Below are positions 36,501-48,537 of a stretch of 64,000 bases of DNA, in pieces. The notes under the pieces were generated by a model. It was given only the letters and a program-made list of their open reading frames with translations, searched no databases and was not told where the DNA came from. The stretch comes from Baylisascaris procyonis. Taxonomy: Eukaryota; Nematoda; Chromadorea; Rhabditida; Ascarididae. The position numbers were made by a program, and so were the translations under genes. Every line of letters begins with the position of its first letter. The first letter of the stretch is position 1. The DNA lies in assembly GCA_037389465.1 (NCBI GenBank), contig JAZARR010000105.1:682001-746000 (forward strand), read 5' to 3'.

Positions 36501-39500
36501 TCGGCAGCATTTCCACCACACATGACACCGTTGATGCTGGCGTGCATCTGTAACAATTACGCGATCGTTCAGTGCCTTCTGCTTCGCAAGCATTCCATTG
36601 AGCTGCCACATCGTCCCGACTGTGAGTTTTCATCATTTACCTCTTCCTTTTTTCGTTCTTATTCGCCAATTTTTTTATTACCACTTTTCATCGTTCAAAA
36701 TGTGCACAAATTTTTGTCTTTTTTCGATAAATGGGGTGAAAAATAGCGGGTTTGAAAAACGGTGAAAGTGATTTTGCCATTTTTTTACTACAATTATCTC
36801 CGTGCTGCTTCAAAGATTAGAATACCAATCGAAGAGTAGCGCTAAGCAAGGAGAGTGACCCTTTTCATCTGTTCAACGCTAGAGGATTGAATTAGAGACT
36901 TTTGAAAGAGTATGGTAATTGCTGTGGTGAAAGCCAATAAAAATCATTCAGGCTGAAAGTCTGCAGATGGAATGATATCTTCAGATTTTTATCAGAGTTC
37001 AAATAAGAATAAGATTTAAAAAACAAATAGCCTTATTTTTTCTTCGCAGAAGCCTTCAAAAGCAAAAAAAAAGATCGAACCATTACTGACCGCAAGAAAC
37101 AACTGGTGCCAACATAGAAAATAAAATTATGTAAAGATTAGAAAATGCAAAAAACAACTACAGCATCTTGCTTTTCCCATAAGAGTTTTGCAAAATTACC
37201 GAAAAAAAAACAAACTCAAATTTAAAAATTCTGGCCATACATTAGGTAGCGAGTGAATAATTGTAACCATACAGTAAGTAGTATCATATCGATGTGCAAC
37301 AGTAATCGGTATTTATAAAGGGTCAGCAGTATAGCTCTTGTTCTATCTTATCGCTGAAATATTTTCATGAATGTCTCTCGCGATTTTTTATGATTAAAAA
37401 ATAAAGTTGATCTATTTGTTCGACGAAATGTACGAAGGGTTTAATTAGTATTCTTTGATTAGCAGTGGTGCATTGTGCTTTGTCACTTCACCTTCACACT
37501 TTATCCTTCGTTATATAGGAAATAGCCAGCTTATTAATATAGTATCATACCGTTCAAGTTGATTTTTTTATTACCAAGTATGGTAGAAATATTCTCATAG
37601 AGAATAAGAGTTGGCAATAACATTGCAGCGTGAAACTGCAACAGTTAGAAACGCTGGGTTTGATTGCAGGTATATGCCATACTTGTAAATGCGGTGCAAG
37701 AACGCATGCGAAGGGCGTAATCACATTGGACACGTATAGAGCGATCAGTAGTGGACCGTTCTTGTGGTTGGCATGTGCGGATCCACCGCTTGCTGCTTTC
37801 AAACTCGCACTTGATCTGGAAGCATGCATGCAGTGCGAGCAAGAATATCGTGTATGACTTAACAACTCGTTCATATGATGTGTTTTTCAAAATTTACGTT
37901 TTTAGGAATTTTCTATCGCTTAACTTTTCTTTTTTGCGTTATTGAATTCGATTATTCAGTAGGAAGAGATTTGCATTAATATTTATTAACTCAAACAACG
38001 GAATGGTGATTATAGATTACAAGAACAAAAATTTAAGATAAAATGCTAAAACGACTTGAATAAAATTGCTAAAACGGATGCGTTATCATTGGACCGTTGG
38101 AAAATTGAAGAATTTGTAGTTAGCTAGTTGCTCGTTTCGGAGTGTGGCACTGTCTTAATTAATCTTAATTAATTATTGGTTGTAATGCGAGAATGGGAAG
38201 TAGAGGGGGGAGCAATTTTCCGCATCGTTCGTATGAGCTGTGGTAACAAGTGTGTTCTTTTTTTCCTGCTGAAATGCGGATTTTACCTTCTGGTAACCTT
38301 GGCTATCCTCTCCTTTCCAACTTCCATGTGTGTTTGCACTTTTTTACCGCAATAATGCAATTTTTCCTGTGGGTAAAGGAAGGGGCAATAATTTTCCACT
38401 CCAAGCTGCATATTTGGGTTGTAACGTTGACAGATTAATGCAACTGTGAAACGCAACGAATGAAGAAGAGGGCGTGAAAGTTCAGCATAAAGGAAGCAGC
38501 TGCGGTGACTGCCTAAAGGAGTTTTAGGCCGGATATGGCTGATAGTGCTGCCGAATTGCGCCAGTATCGGTAATTGATGGCAGATTCACTATGAGATAGC
38601 CTGTAGCATGCTAACCTTGATGGTGTGACTAGTTGTGATAGCAGATAAGCTGCGAGGAGAGTTGTGAAGAGGCAATATGTGATTGCCGGTGTATCAGAGC
38701 TTTTTCATACGAGGTATATCTTCTCTGAAAAGATTCACCTTTCCTTTGAGGCAATCTACGAGCAGTTGCATCGAAATGTGATGCTTTTCGGTGTTCGTAT
38801 CATCCAAAACTGTTGGAATATGAAGGAAGTGGACGTATTGCTCTCACGAAAGGATGGCGCTTCGTTAACGGATTGCCAACTGCGTCTGCCTCGTCTTCGT
38901 TTGGCTCTCGATTGCCGCATGAAGAATGTAAGTCCGATGTAAATAACGCCAGGAGTAGAAATCGTGCACCAGACGAATAGATAAACTACTGAAAACTGTT
39001 CTGGTTATTGGGCCTAATTCTCATCAGTAAGGCTTTCGATATCACGGAGAAGTTGTATTCATTTCCTGAAAAGCTGTAATCAATAAACGCATCAGTGGAT
39101 CGAATATTCCGGTGGATCTATGAATCACTGCAGCCATATATTTAAACCATTTTGATCGATGGTTGCCAGTCAAAAAGCCGTTCAGTGATCATCGATGGCT
39201 TTTCAGTGAGTCCCTTGTTGTGGAATATAGGTGGCCATCAAGATGGGTGTTTTTAGTGGCAACAAGTGAAATTTCTGGTGCCCGCCGAAAAGAAGATACC
39301 CACCAGATGTTGTTTATTGGTCGTGTCGCTTAACACTATTGAGGACTGGTTCTACTTGCAGTTCCTTTCAAGCGTGAATGTGCAATCGGCAATGCACACA
39401 TACTGGAGTGGTACGTGGACCGATTATGGCAGACATTTGTGGAAAGATGCATGGAACATTACGAAGCACACGCTATTCTATCCGATCACTGCCACTGTGT

Positions 39501-42500
39501 ACACCATGACTATAGGAAAATACATCAAATCATTCGAATATCCGTTTGCTAGGTAAGTGATTTTGTTGTTATGTGAAAATCTCTAATCCCTATGCTTCTA
39601 TTTATTGAGGTGAGAATAGCCTGAAGTATGGGTTTGTTTTTTAAGGTTTAAAACGTCTCGCTATGATGTACAAGCTATCAGGAGTGATGCCATTGTGTTG
39701 CCCCCATTTGGGATCATTGATAGCCGCAACTTTCATACGTATATTGGAGATCTCGCCGATTGGGCAGTTGGTCATTTTCTCTAACGAAGAGTAGAATTTC
39801 AGTGGCAAAAGTACAGTTTGACGAAACATCATTGTTACCTCTTATTTGTGAAATTAAGTTCTTGTAAATTCCTAACGTTTTATGGTTACTGACATGTAAT
39901 CATAGATGTTTGAGGCTTCCGTATTGCGATCTAAACAGCCTTGAGAAGTTTTCATGACGACATTTTTTTGACTGCTATTTGAAAGCGACGTTATTCTCTA
40001 GCTGGGTGGCTGTGATAGGTTTTATAAATCACCACTGACTGTATTGAGTTTTGTAAATGATCAATGGGAATACGGCTCGAGCTAGAGAAGTTTTGAATGA
40101 ACGTTTAGTTGTGCTCAAGTAAGTAGACTGCAGGGATCGAAAATTTAGTTGAAACATTTTTTAAACTGCAAAATGCCTGCACACTAAGATGTGATTTCAA
40201 ACTGTTAGCGCAGCTAAATAAAATCGTTTGCAGTTTGTGAAGATATGATACCTTTTTCAAAATCGTTTTATGGAACTTTGTCTATTTTCACAGCAAATGA
40301 AGAAAAAAAAAGCGGAAATTTCATCAAAATTTTATTCGGAATGCAAAAAAGAGGTACAACTTTATGATTTCTTTCCCCTCTTCACCGCACATACACGCAT
40401 ACAAACCTCGATCGGCCAGAAGTGAAACCTAAATACTTGTGGTGAGCATTTCTTTTAAAGATATCTGAGTGAAATGGCTAGTTATATCCTATTCTTGGTG
40501 GTGCTGCTATTTGTTCGATACTCGGGACGAGATGGTAAACACGCTGCCGACAGGTCCATCAGCGAAAACCGTAAGCCATAATTAGAATTTAAAGAACAGA
40601 ACACCTGGATGTCATCCATCCATGAGCAGTAAGGCAGTAAGGGAAACCACCCCATTTATTAACCGATCACACGAGGCGATCAACGAGGCAATACTTGTTT
40701 GGGTGAGACGAGCGATGACTTCCTCTTATGAAGCCTGAGACTGAGAGTTCATCCTCGCTTCCCCCACCTTCCTCCCTCGCTCTTCCTTCCTTCCAATATC
40801 TCTCTAACAAAACATTAATGCCTTTCCTTTTTGAAAAAAACTTTGCGTGCTGCAGCGAATGTCGAAGTAGGATAGTGATGTTGAGCTGAAATGTGGAGCA
40901 CTGAAAATGCATTTCCTGGCGATTGTGTTACGCAATCGTTGCAAGCAATATGAAAAACTACAGTACAAATTTGTTGTGATTATGCTACTTGTTCCTAGTT
41001 GTAGTGACTAGTTTTTGCATCATTTTTTGTTTTGTCACCTATTTCTGTTGCAAGGAAGTTTTTTTGCGGCCACATTTCCTTTCCATTTGTTGGGTGGTGT
41101 TGTGAATTGGCAAACTGGCAGGGATGTTTGAGCCAGTAAACTATGAGCGTGGTTTAATAATGTTGCTTATAAGTGGTGTGTATATTTCATGAATTTGAGA
41201 AGTGATTATGACAGAGTACAGTTTAAGAAGAAAAGGCCAAGGCCATAGAGTGTGATCCCTACGAAGGAACTTGCTTGCAGCGGCTGAAGTCCTCCTCGAG
41301 AGCTATGTATACATGTACACTATGGGAATGGCATTGCGGCACTACATCAATCTATGTATTCGCGGTTTCTCAGCGTTCTACGAGATGTGGTGGTCATGGT
41401 AAATACTTTTTCAACTCTTTACCACCCCGCTTTTTTGAGTTTCACGTATACTTTCTTTTTCATTTGCTCACCTATCATATTTGTTTGGTTTACGAACGAA
41501 AATCTGCATTGATCTTGAAGAAGGTTTGAATGCAACGTTTTTTATTGAGGTAAACGTTCATAAGAAGGTCAGTGAGAAGTGATAGGATGTTCTAGTCCAA
41601 TGAATAGCTTAATGTGCTGTTGCAACGAATCTGTGATGCAAATTATTATCTGCAGGTTCGATCTTATACTACTGTGGCTCTTCTCTGGTGCGTGCTTTTG
41701 TGCGATGATGACGTCAGCGATCGTTGGACAGGACGGCTTATCTAAACTTCACAGACGACATTGGGTAATGCTCTTTCTTTAAGCATAATAGCACTTCGTC
41801 CACATCCTTAATTCTCATTTCTTTTTCTTTCAACTCCCCTGAAATCGCAATTTAAAGCTTTCCACACTGATGTGTTTATATTTTGGATTGTCTATACTCG
41901 ATTGATATTCAGCACTCATAACGTCGTAATTCGAAAAGGCGTTATGCATATCTCTTCCTGCCTCCCTAAAAATTCATTTTGCATTTTCGTTGAATTTCGC
42001 ATCAAAATTTCAGCATTCATTCGTATTTCACTGGGATTCCGTTATTTTTAGGCGATGAGCGATTAGGGTATTTAACGCGAACTGTCGTGAACAGTATAAA
42101 CTTGTTGAGAGCAATTTGATTTCTGAACTCATGAAAGTACTAAATTGGTGCTGCATCTCGGTGATTTGAGTTTGCCTCGTTTTCTTTTTTTTTGTGGGGG
42201 GGGGGGGAGGGGAGAGGTTCATATACCAAGCATAGCATTAAAATTATTATACTTTTCTTGGTGTTCTATCCGTTGGCTTTCATTTCGGTTTACTCTTCAT
42301 CTTCAATTGTCATGCATTTTTGCGGTTCTGAAGTCAACGTAGGAGCGACGGCATTTATGCGTCACGGTAGCAGGGAAGGGGGGGGGGTGAGGAAGTAATA
42401 ACATAAGGTCACACATTGGCGACAAATATTTCTCAGCAGGAGCACAATGGCTATTGAAAGAAATGGTAGTGTTAAATGCTTTCAGATTTATTATGATATG

Positions 42501-45500
42501 TCCATAATCTACGACATTTATTTTGGTGGTGGATGTATAATGGCTTTCTGGAGAATTTTCTACTACGTGCAGTTGAGAAGGAAACTTGGATCGACGGTGG
42601 TACGTATGATTGTTGTTCGATGTGCTTATGAATTTCGAAGACGTTTGATGATCGTTGAGGAGCTGCTAAAATTTATCTTCTCGTGTTGGTCAAGGGGTGC
42701 TTAATTTTGGACTGAAATTTTTTAGCGCAAAACGGTGGATGCAGTTCGTCGAATTTCGCACAAAATGCACGTTTATTGGAAGAAAATGGGCGCCCACTTT
42801 GTTTTTTCCCCGCAAGAAAATGGGCGCCCACTTTGTTTTTTCCCGCAAGAAAATGGGCCCCACTTTGTTTTTTCCCGCAAGAAAATGGGCCCCACTTTGT
42901 TTTTTCCCTCAAGGAAATGGGCGCCAGCTTTGTTTTTTCCCGCAAGAAAATGGGCCCCACTTTGTTTTTTCCCTCAAGGAAATGGGCGCCAGCTTTGTTT
43001 CCCCCTCCCCCCTGTTACTGTTTTGTAGCTTAAAATTGTGCATGCATTACTGCCAGACCTAGCACATTTTGTTGCAAATTTGGCGGGCTATGTCAAGTCA
43101 CGGATTGAAGCTGCATAAAAATAATGTGAAAATTTTTGGAGCGAAGCAACGGTATATTGACTAAAATCTGTGGACTAAAATTAAATTGTAGTATCTATTC
43201 TTATCAGTTTAATCTCTGATAAGTGATCTATGCGTATTCAATAGTGAACCAAATTTTAGATCTCAGTGACCCGCTGTGTTTATGATGTTGTGATATTCTT
43301 GGCGATAATGGCAGTTGTTATGTTGTGCTTTGCAATCGGTATTAGTTGTATTTACGAGCCATATGTGGCGAATAAAGTTATGCAACGTGATGGCACTCTA
43401 ACATCTATGAAGGACACTTATGCTGGGTTAGTTTCATCTTTTAATTATCCTCGTCTTCACTACAGTGTGAATACATTAACGATATCAATCGAATTAGCAA
43501 CATTATCGTAATTGCTCTATAGGCACTTAATATTGAACATAAATAGGTATCGTAGTGGCATGTCTTACATATGCTGAATGAAGGTGATTGCCGGAAATAT
43601 TTGCTGGGCATCAGGTAACGATATGAGGCTTTTCATAAGTACGCCGTTGTGCTACTATTTACACATCACACATTTCGGGTGAAATATTAAGCTTTCAATA
43701 ACAAATAATTGTCGAAATTTTTTTCACAATGAGACCATATCGAAAGTTCCGATCCCCAACATTGTATATATTAAATCTAAAACCTAAACCTTTTTTTTAT
43801 TTCATTCCTCACGGCAAAGCGATTATCTATGTTATATGTGCCACACAGTGTATTTCAATATGTCCTGTTTATTGTTTTAGTTATGTCGTTGTGATTAAAT
43901 GTGCTCATTCGATATTAGTTAACCGAACGTTTATCTGTTAGGTTATTTCATGTATCACTTCGTAGGATTGAAATACGAATTGCAAAAATCCCGAGGCAGG
44001 AAAATAATATATGCCAAATTATACATAGGAATTTGATTTCTCGACGAGACTGCTATGTCTTATACAGATTAGCAAACTAGATTATAAATGTGTGGGGACA
44101 TCTTTTATTGTCCTTGTCGCCTTTTACCATAATTCATGACGTGGTTGAATAACGGTCCAGCAAGTACATATTTAGGCGAAAGGGAGGGGGAGGGGAGTGT
44201 ATCGCAGTCTAGCAAATTGTACCGCTTTTATATACCTCCGCATGTGCCACAGTCTTTACCATCATGTCGTTTTTGTGGCACTTTTTGTTGTTTTCGTCCA
44301 GATTGCCTCGATATGCGTATCCCCCTGTTTGTCTATTGAACAATCGCCCGCAGGTATCAATTATGCCTTGTGATCATCAAACATGTTTTCTGAATTCGTC
44401 TTTTTTAAAGGATTATAATAACGTTCCGCAACTTATACTGGTCGTTTTATGGATACCTAGCACCATGGGACTATAAACTAATTGTTGGTAACGCGGGAAC
44501 GAATTCCGAACCAACGGAGCATATTTTCACGATCATTGCCGGTGAAGTGATTGTCGCCATCTTTCACCTGACGGTTGTGGTGACGCTACTTAATTTGATG
44601 GTCACAATGCTAGTCAAAAAGGCCGATGAGGCGCAGGTAGGCACACCTAATCGTGGCTGGATTTTTTTTTTCTTTTTTGAACCAGCTGCGTTTTGTAATC
44701 AAATGAAATGGAACGAATTGTTTCAATAAGTTTGTTAGTGTTATATTTTTCTATAATGGAAGTAGAAAAACGTACAATTGATTAATAAACAAAGCATTAT
44801 TACCCAACAATTCAAAGTACAATCAGAGGGTCTTGCATATTCTTGCACAAACTTCAAATTAAGCCGACAATGATGAGCAGCCAGGGAGCATTACTGCTTA
44901 GTAATGCTGAAGTATTTTCTCAGCTGAGTTCCATTTCTAAATTGAAGCTCAGCGGCTTTCCTTGAAAAGGGAGAAATTTTATTGCAGAGAAATGAAGAGT
45001 GGGAATGGAAGTACACAAGAGCACACATCTACAACGAATATTTCGATTGGTATAGTGCCGTACCACCACCAATCAATCTCTTCTTTATAACTGCTCGTAT
45101 AATTAATGACATCATCAAAAAGAAGCTTGTTTGTGCTCTTCCAGTAAGTGAATTTTCTTTTGTTTCTTCGATATATTCACATCGCTTGTTTGCTGGAATC
45201 GTATTTTCATCGTCATAACGCAGTTTTCATTTTCAATGAAATATGGGGCGTGTGAAAGATTCTCGAAGTCTTTGTGGTTCTACTTTTTACTTGGCAGACA
45301 AAAGTGTACTTTTGAGCTCGAAAAAAATTTTACTAATTTGCGCATATCTGCGCAATCGAAAAATTTATAGGGGACGATTTTTTCTGGATGCGTTGTTCGA
45401 TCTGCGCGGAATAGGCACACTAGATCGTTGTATGCCTTTCAACGTGTAAAGTTTTCAGCACATAGCTGAGTGTTGTATTTTAATGTAGCGCGACGAGGGT

Positions 45501-46749
45501 TATGAAATCAGCTAAACTCGAATCCTGATCAGAAGTGGTGTAGAAAATATGCAGTTACGGTGCCTCAATGCCGAAAGTTTACTCTAACGGTTACCTTTTT
45601 GTATCTTAGAGGTATCTGCAGTATTGAAGCAGATTTGCTTAGAATCCATGAAGTGTTATGCTCGTTACAGCCTTGCGAGAACGTTATTTGTAAGGTGTTG
45701 TGTTGCAGGAAGTGTTGGTGGCACAGGAAGCATTGGATGTGAATGTGGACGAAACATCGCAAGAAGGAGCCACTTACAACGTGCGTTTACGATTTGCTTC
45801 TTTTGTCTCGAAGGGAGGGGAACGCCATTTTGAGTGTGACGATATTTGCATATTGTGCTGCACAATGTTCACATTCTTGTGTCTTGCTATTTCAGTGAAT
45901 TTTTATTTTTTATTTTTTATTTTTTTCAGAAACGTTTGTGTCATATTTTTTCATATTATCGCACGTTATTTTTCCGCCCAAAGTTTACCATATTTATACT
46001 TTTCCACTGTTTATCGAATCATCTTCTTAATGATAACACATTTTGCGAGGATATTGTTTGAAAGTTGGCAATGATAAAATCTTGCAGACTCTCCTTAAAG
46101 AGTTATTTGGTCGCTATCGATGCTCTAAAGAGTATCATTATCACAACATGTTCAAATCGGATGCCGAAAAATGTCTGCAAAACATACAGGTAAGTTTGTT
46201 TGCGTTTTATAAGCTATATAAATGAAGTAGCAGGTAAAGGTAAGATGCGGCAATGCTATATGTTGTTCGATTGAATGTGATTATGCACTTTGTGTAGATG
46301 CATACAGTCGGATGCATATATGTACTTCATAGTTTCATTCAATAAAGTGAACTTACTCACCTTATTAATTAGTGTCTGCAGAGTGTCGATACATATATAT
46401 TACTCATTTATATAAGAAAATATCACTTAACAAATATACAAATGTAAGAACTTTGTCGGAAAAAAAAGCGCAAATTATTTTTCACACTCCTCTTTATTCG
46501 TAAAAATTTTCATCCAAATTTTTGAATATTCTCTTCTATTTGTGCCAATTGCTATGATGCGCTTTTCTACTTGTCGAATAAGCAATTTATATTTGTATTG
46601 ATAATGAAAGTTTGGAAAATTTTATTTACTTGTATGAATTGAATTCTTTGCCGAGTGATGTTTTTTGTTTCGTTTTGCAGGATATGCTGAACACACCGGC
46701 ACCAATTATGGCATTTATGAATGCAGAGAAGCCACTCGAACCTCACTAA
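33583..46749 (+). CDS. TRPC-family cation channel (trp-1/trp-2/spe-41 type)
   Basis: This is a six-transmembrane calcium-permeable channel subunit. Sixteen phase-consistent exons: 33583-33783, 35754-35910, 36490-36621, 37670-37851, 38751-38927, 39362-39552, 40461-40570, 41281-41398, 41656-41764, 42486-42599, 43260-43426, 44411-44636, 44988-45143, 45709-45780, 46088-46189, 46681-46749. They make about 760 residues, a normal TRPC size. The N-terminal half has ankyrin-like helices (HALMTAICLGSRPLVEFIL; MTPLMLACICNNYAIVQ) and the TRPC cysteine cluster (CICHTCKCG). A pre-membrane block (SVNVQSAMHTYW) and hydrophobic segments follow. The pore region reads RNLYWSFYGYLAPWDY, S6 reads VTLLNLMVTML, and the TRP-box zone is EWEWKYTRAHIY, matching EWKFAR of other TRPCs. 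VPPPINLF follows as in the family. Which of the three nematode TRPC paralogues it matches cannot be decided here, so no symbol is given. The first exon and its ATG are the weakest part. An AATAAA at 46988-46993 may be the polyadenylation signal. Confidence 0.9.
33784..35753 (+). other. Intron 1 of the TRP channel gene
   Basis: A 2-kb AT-rich interval between the first and second proposed exons, with T-runs near 34220-34275 and 34370. No second gene or repeat array was recognised. If the first exon is wrong, the gene start could lie here instead. Confidence 0.5.
42778..43003. repeat. 32-33-bp minisatellite, seven copies
   Basis: Seven head-to-tail units of 32-34 bp with core AAATGGGCGCCCACTTTG lie in the intron between TRP exons 10 and 11. 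The last four units alternate two variants (GGGCCCCAC and GGGCGCCAGC), giving a duplicated 65-bp dimer, which shows recent unequal exchange. The unit carries the palindrome GGGCGCCC. Several frames stay open only because unit lengths avoid stops; this is not coding. Confidence 0.9.
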
Positions 46750-48537
46750 CCATCATACTGATGTCGGTAATATGGGGTTCATGTTTCTTTGTATAGAAAA
46801 TGAAAAGGTGTATGCATAAATCGACGATGTGTGTGTAAAGGAAGTTTTAAATGTTGTGTTTATTTTCTTCACAGAAGCAGAAGCATAAGGCGATTGATGT
46901 ACGTCAGCAATGATGGGTTGAATCCATTCGTGAAGTTTATTGCTCATCGTATGGCATCTTTAGTTTTCTCAGCAGCACCTTGCTTTAAATAAAGATCTTT
47001 TGGCGTAATAAAAGTCGATTGGTATACGTGGAACTTTTGGAAGAAATGCTATCAATAGCCAAAATTCGTGTAGAGACTTCAAGTGAATGGTTAGTGACAA
47101 GAGTACTTGATGATCTGCCGACGTAATCGAATATGAAAACTTCCACCGATTCATTCACTAAAGTTGTACGGAAATCATGAGTGGTGAAGAACTGAGAAGA
47201 TAAGGTAAGCTGTAGTATGTGACCTGTTCGTTTAGTAGAAAGATGAGCGTTGTTTTCTTTGTTATAACACACAAGAGATCGTTTCAATTATCATCGTTCG
47301 CAGATGGAATATTCGTCTCTTTCAATGAAGTGTAAAACTAACACCGGCAAAAAATAAAACTTGCAGTATGTAAACATTTCTTTTATAAACTCATTCATGG
47401 CAACTAGAGCCCGAGGGATATTGTTGATAATGCGAGAGCAATAAACCCTTCTAGTTAGCTCATCGTCATTAAAACATCAGAAAAGAGGTAATTTAGCAAC
47501 GTTAATTATCACTGTAAATATGCAAATAAAAAATCATCCGGTTTGGCTTGATGCCTTCAATAAATTTTTTTTTTAAATTAGCGATCGGTTTGTTTTTTGT
47601 CGGTTGATGAACCGAGGATTAATATTATCGTTGTTAAATCCTTTATCCATATAAATGTTATGAGTTTCAATCTACTAGAAAATAATAACCAAAGAAGGTA
47701 GTATGAAACTGCAAAACACTCGTATATTACATTGCACAATTGGGAGAATTTCATGAAAACAACATTGGCTATCGTATATCGCGTATGATGCGATACAATT
47801 TGCCGAGATCGTCAAAATTTCAGAAACGACGTACATAATGAGGGCATTGGGGAATGGGGATAAGAGATGATTAGTTGCTAGGGGAAGCCGTCTTCAAATT
47901 ATCCTCAGCTCTGAGTGTTTCTCGACGAGACTAATTACAAATGGAGGTATGTTTCTTCAATTTGCACACAATGTCACACTTGGTAAGCGATACATAGAAC
48001 AAGTGATTGCCTATAGTCAATTATAATTGATTCCATCTGAAATTGAGATTTAATACTCTCTGCGTGATTTCGATAATTATTGTAAACTTTTTATTTATTT
48101 ATACTAATAAAGGTATTTGTTTGCAAAATTTAAACTTTATAGTTTTTAAATTGCGCCACATCTCGCAACGAAAACAAATGAGCGCGCACGCAAATGAACG
48201 ATTTCGATTCGGGACGTGCATGAGACGTGCGCACACACCGATCGAAATCACTTCGTTGGTTGTCATTGCTTTATGACGAAAGAGTAGTGATGTGGTATAC
48301 AGGTATAGATCACCTGGTGAAGGTGTTGATGTTTGTTGTAGGAATAGATTGATGTCAATTCAAATAATTCATCGTGAATTTACATCGTTACAGCTGCTAG
48401 AGAGGGGAATTTCGAAATCGTATCTGTTGCATTAATCCGTCTATAGGATTTGATGTGGGTTGCATTCTCGTGTTCTTCATCAAACATTTGCCTATTTAGA
48501 TCGGGTCGAGGTGGCGTTATACGTATTGTATGCATAA
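46750..48537. other. Intergenic interval, TRP channel to SCAMP
   Basis: This holds the TRP 3' UTR (AATAAA at 46988-46993, 239 nt after the stop) and the upstream region of the SCAMP gene. Short open frames on both strands at about 46990-47290 overlap each other and the polyadenylation signal and look fortuitous. No promoter motif could be assigned. Confidence 0.5.

Noticed and set aside
42673..43062. Overlapping open frames rich in FFP and KWAP in three frames and on the minus strand
   Set aside because: They are produced by the 33-bp tandem repeat and disappear outside it.
46991..47127. Protein-like plus-strand frame containing ELLEEMLSIAKIRVE after the TRP stop
   Set aside because: It overlaps a likely polyadenylation signal, has no start codon and a competing frame is open on the other strand.
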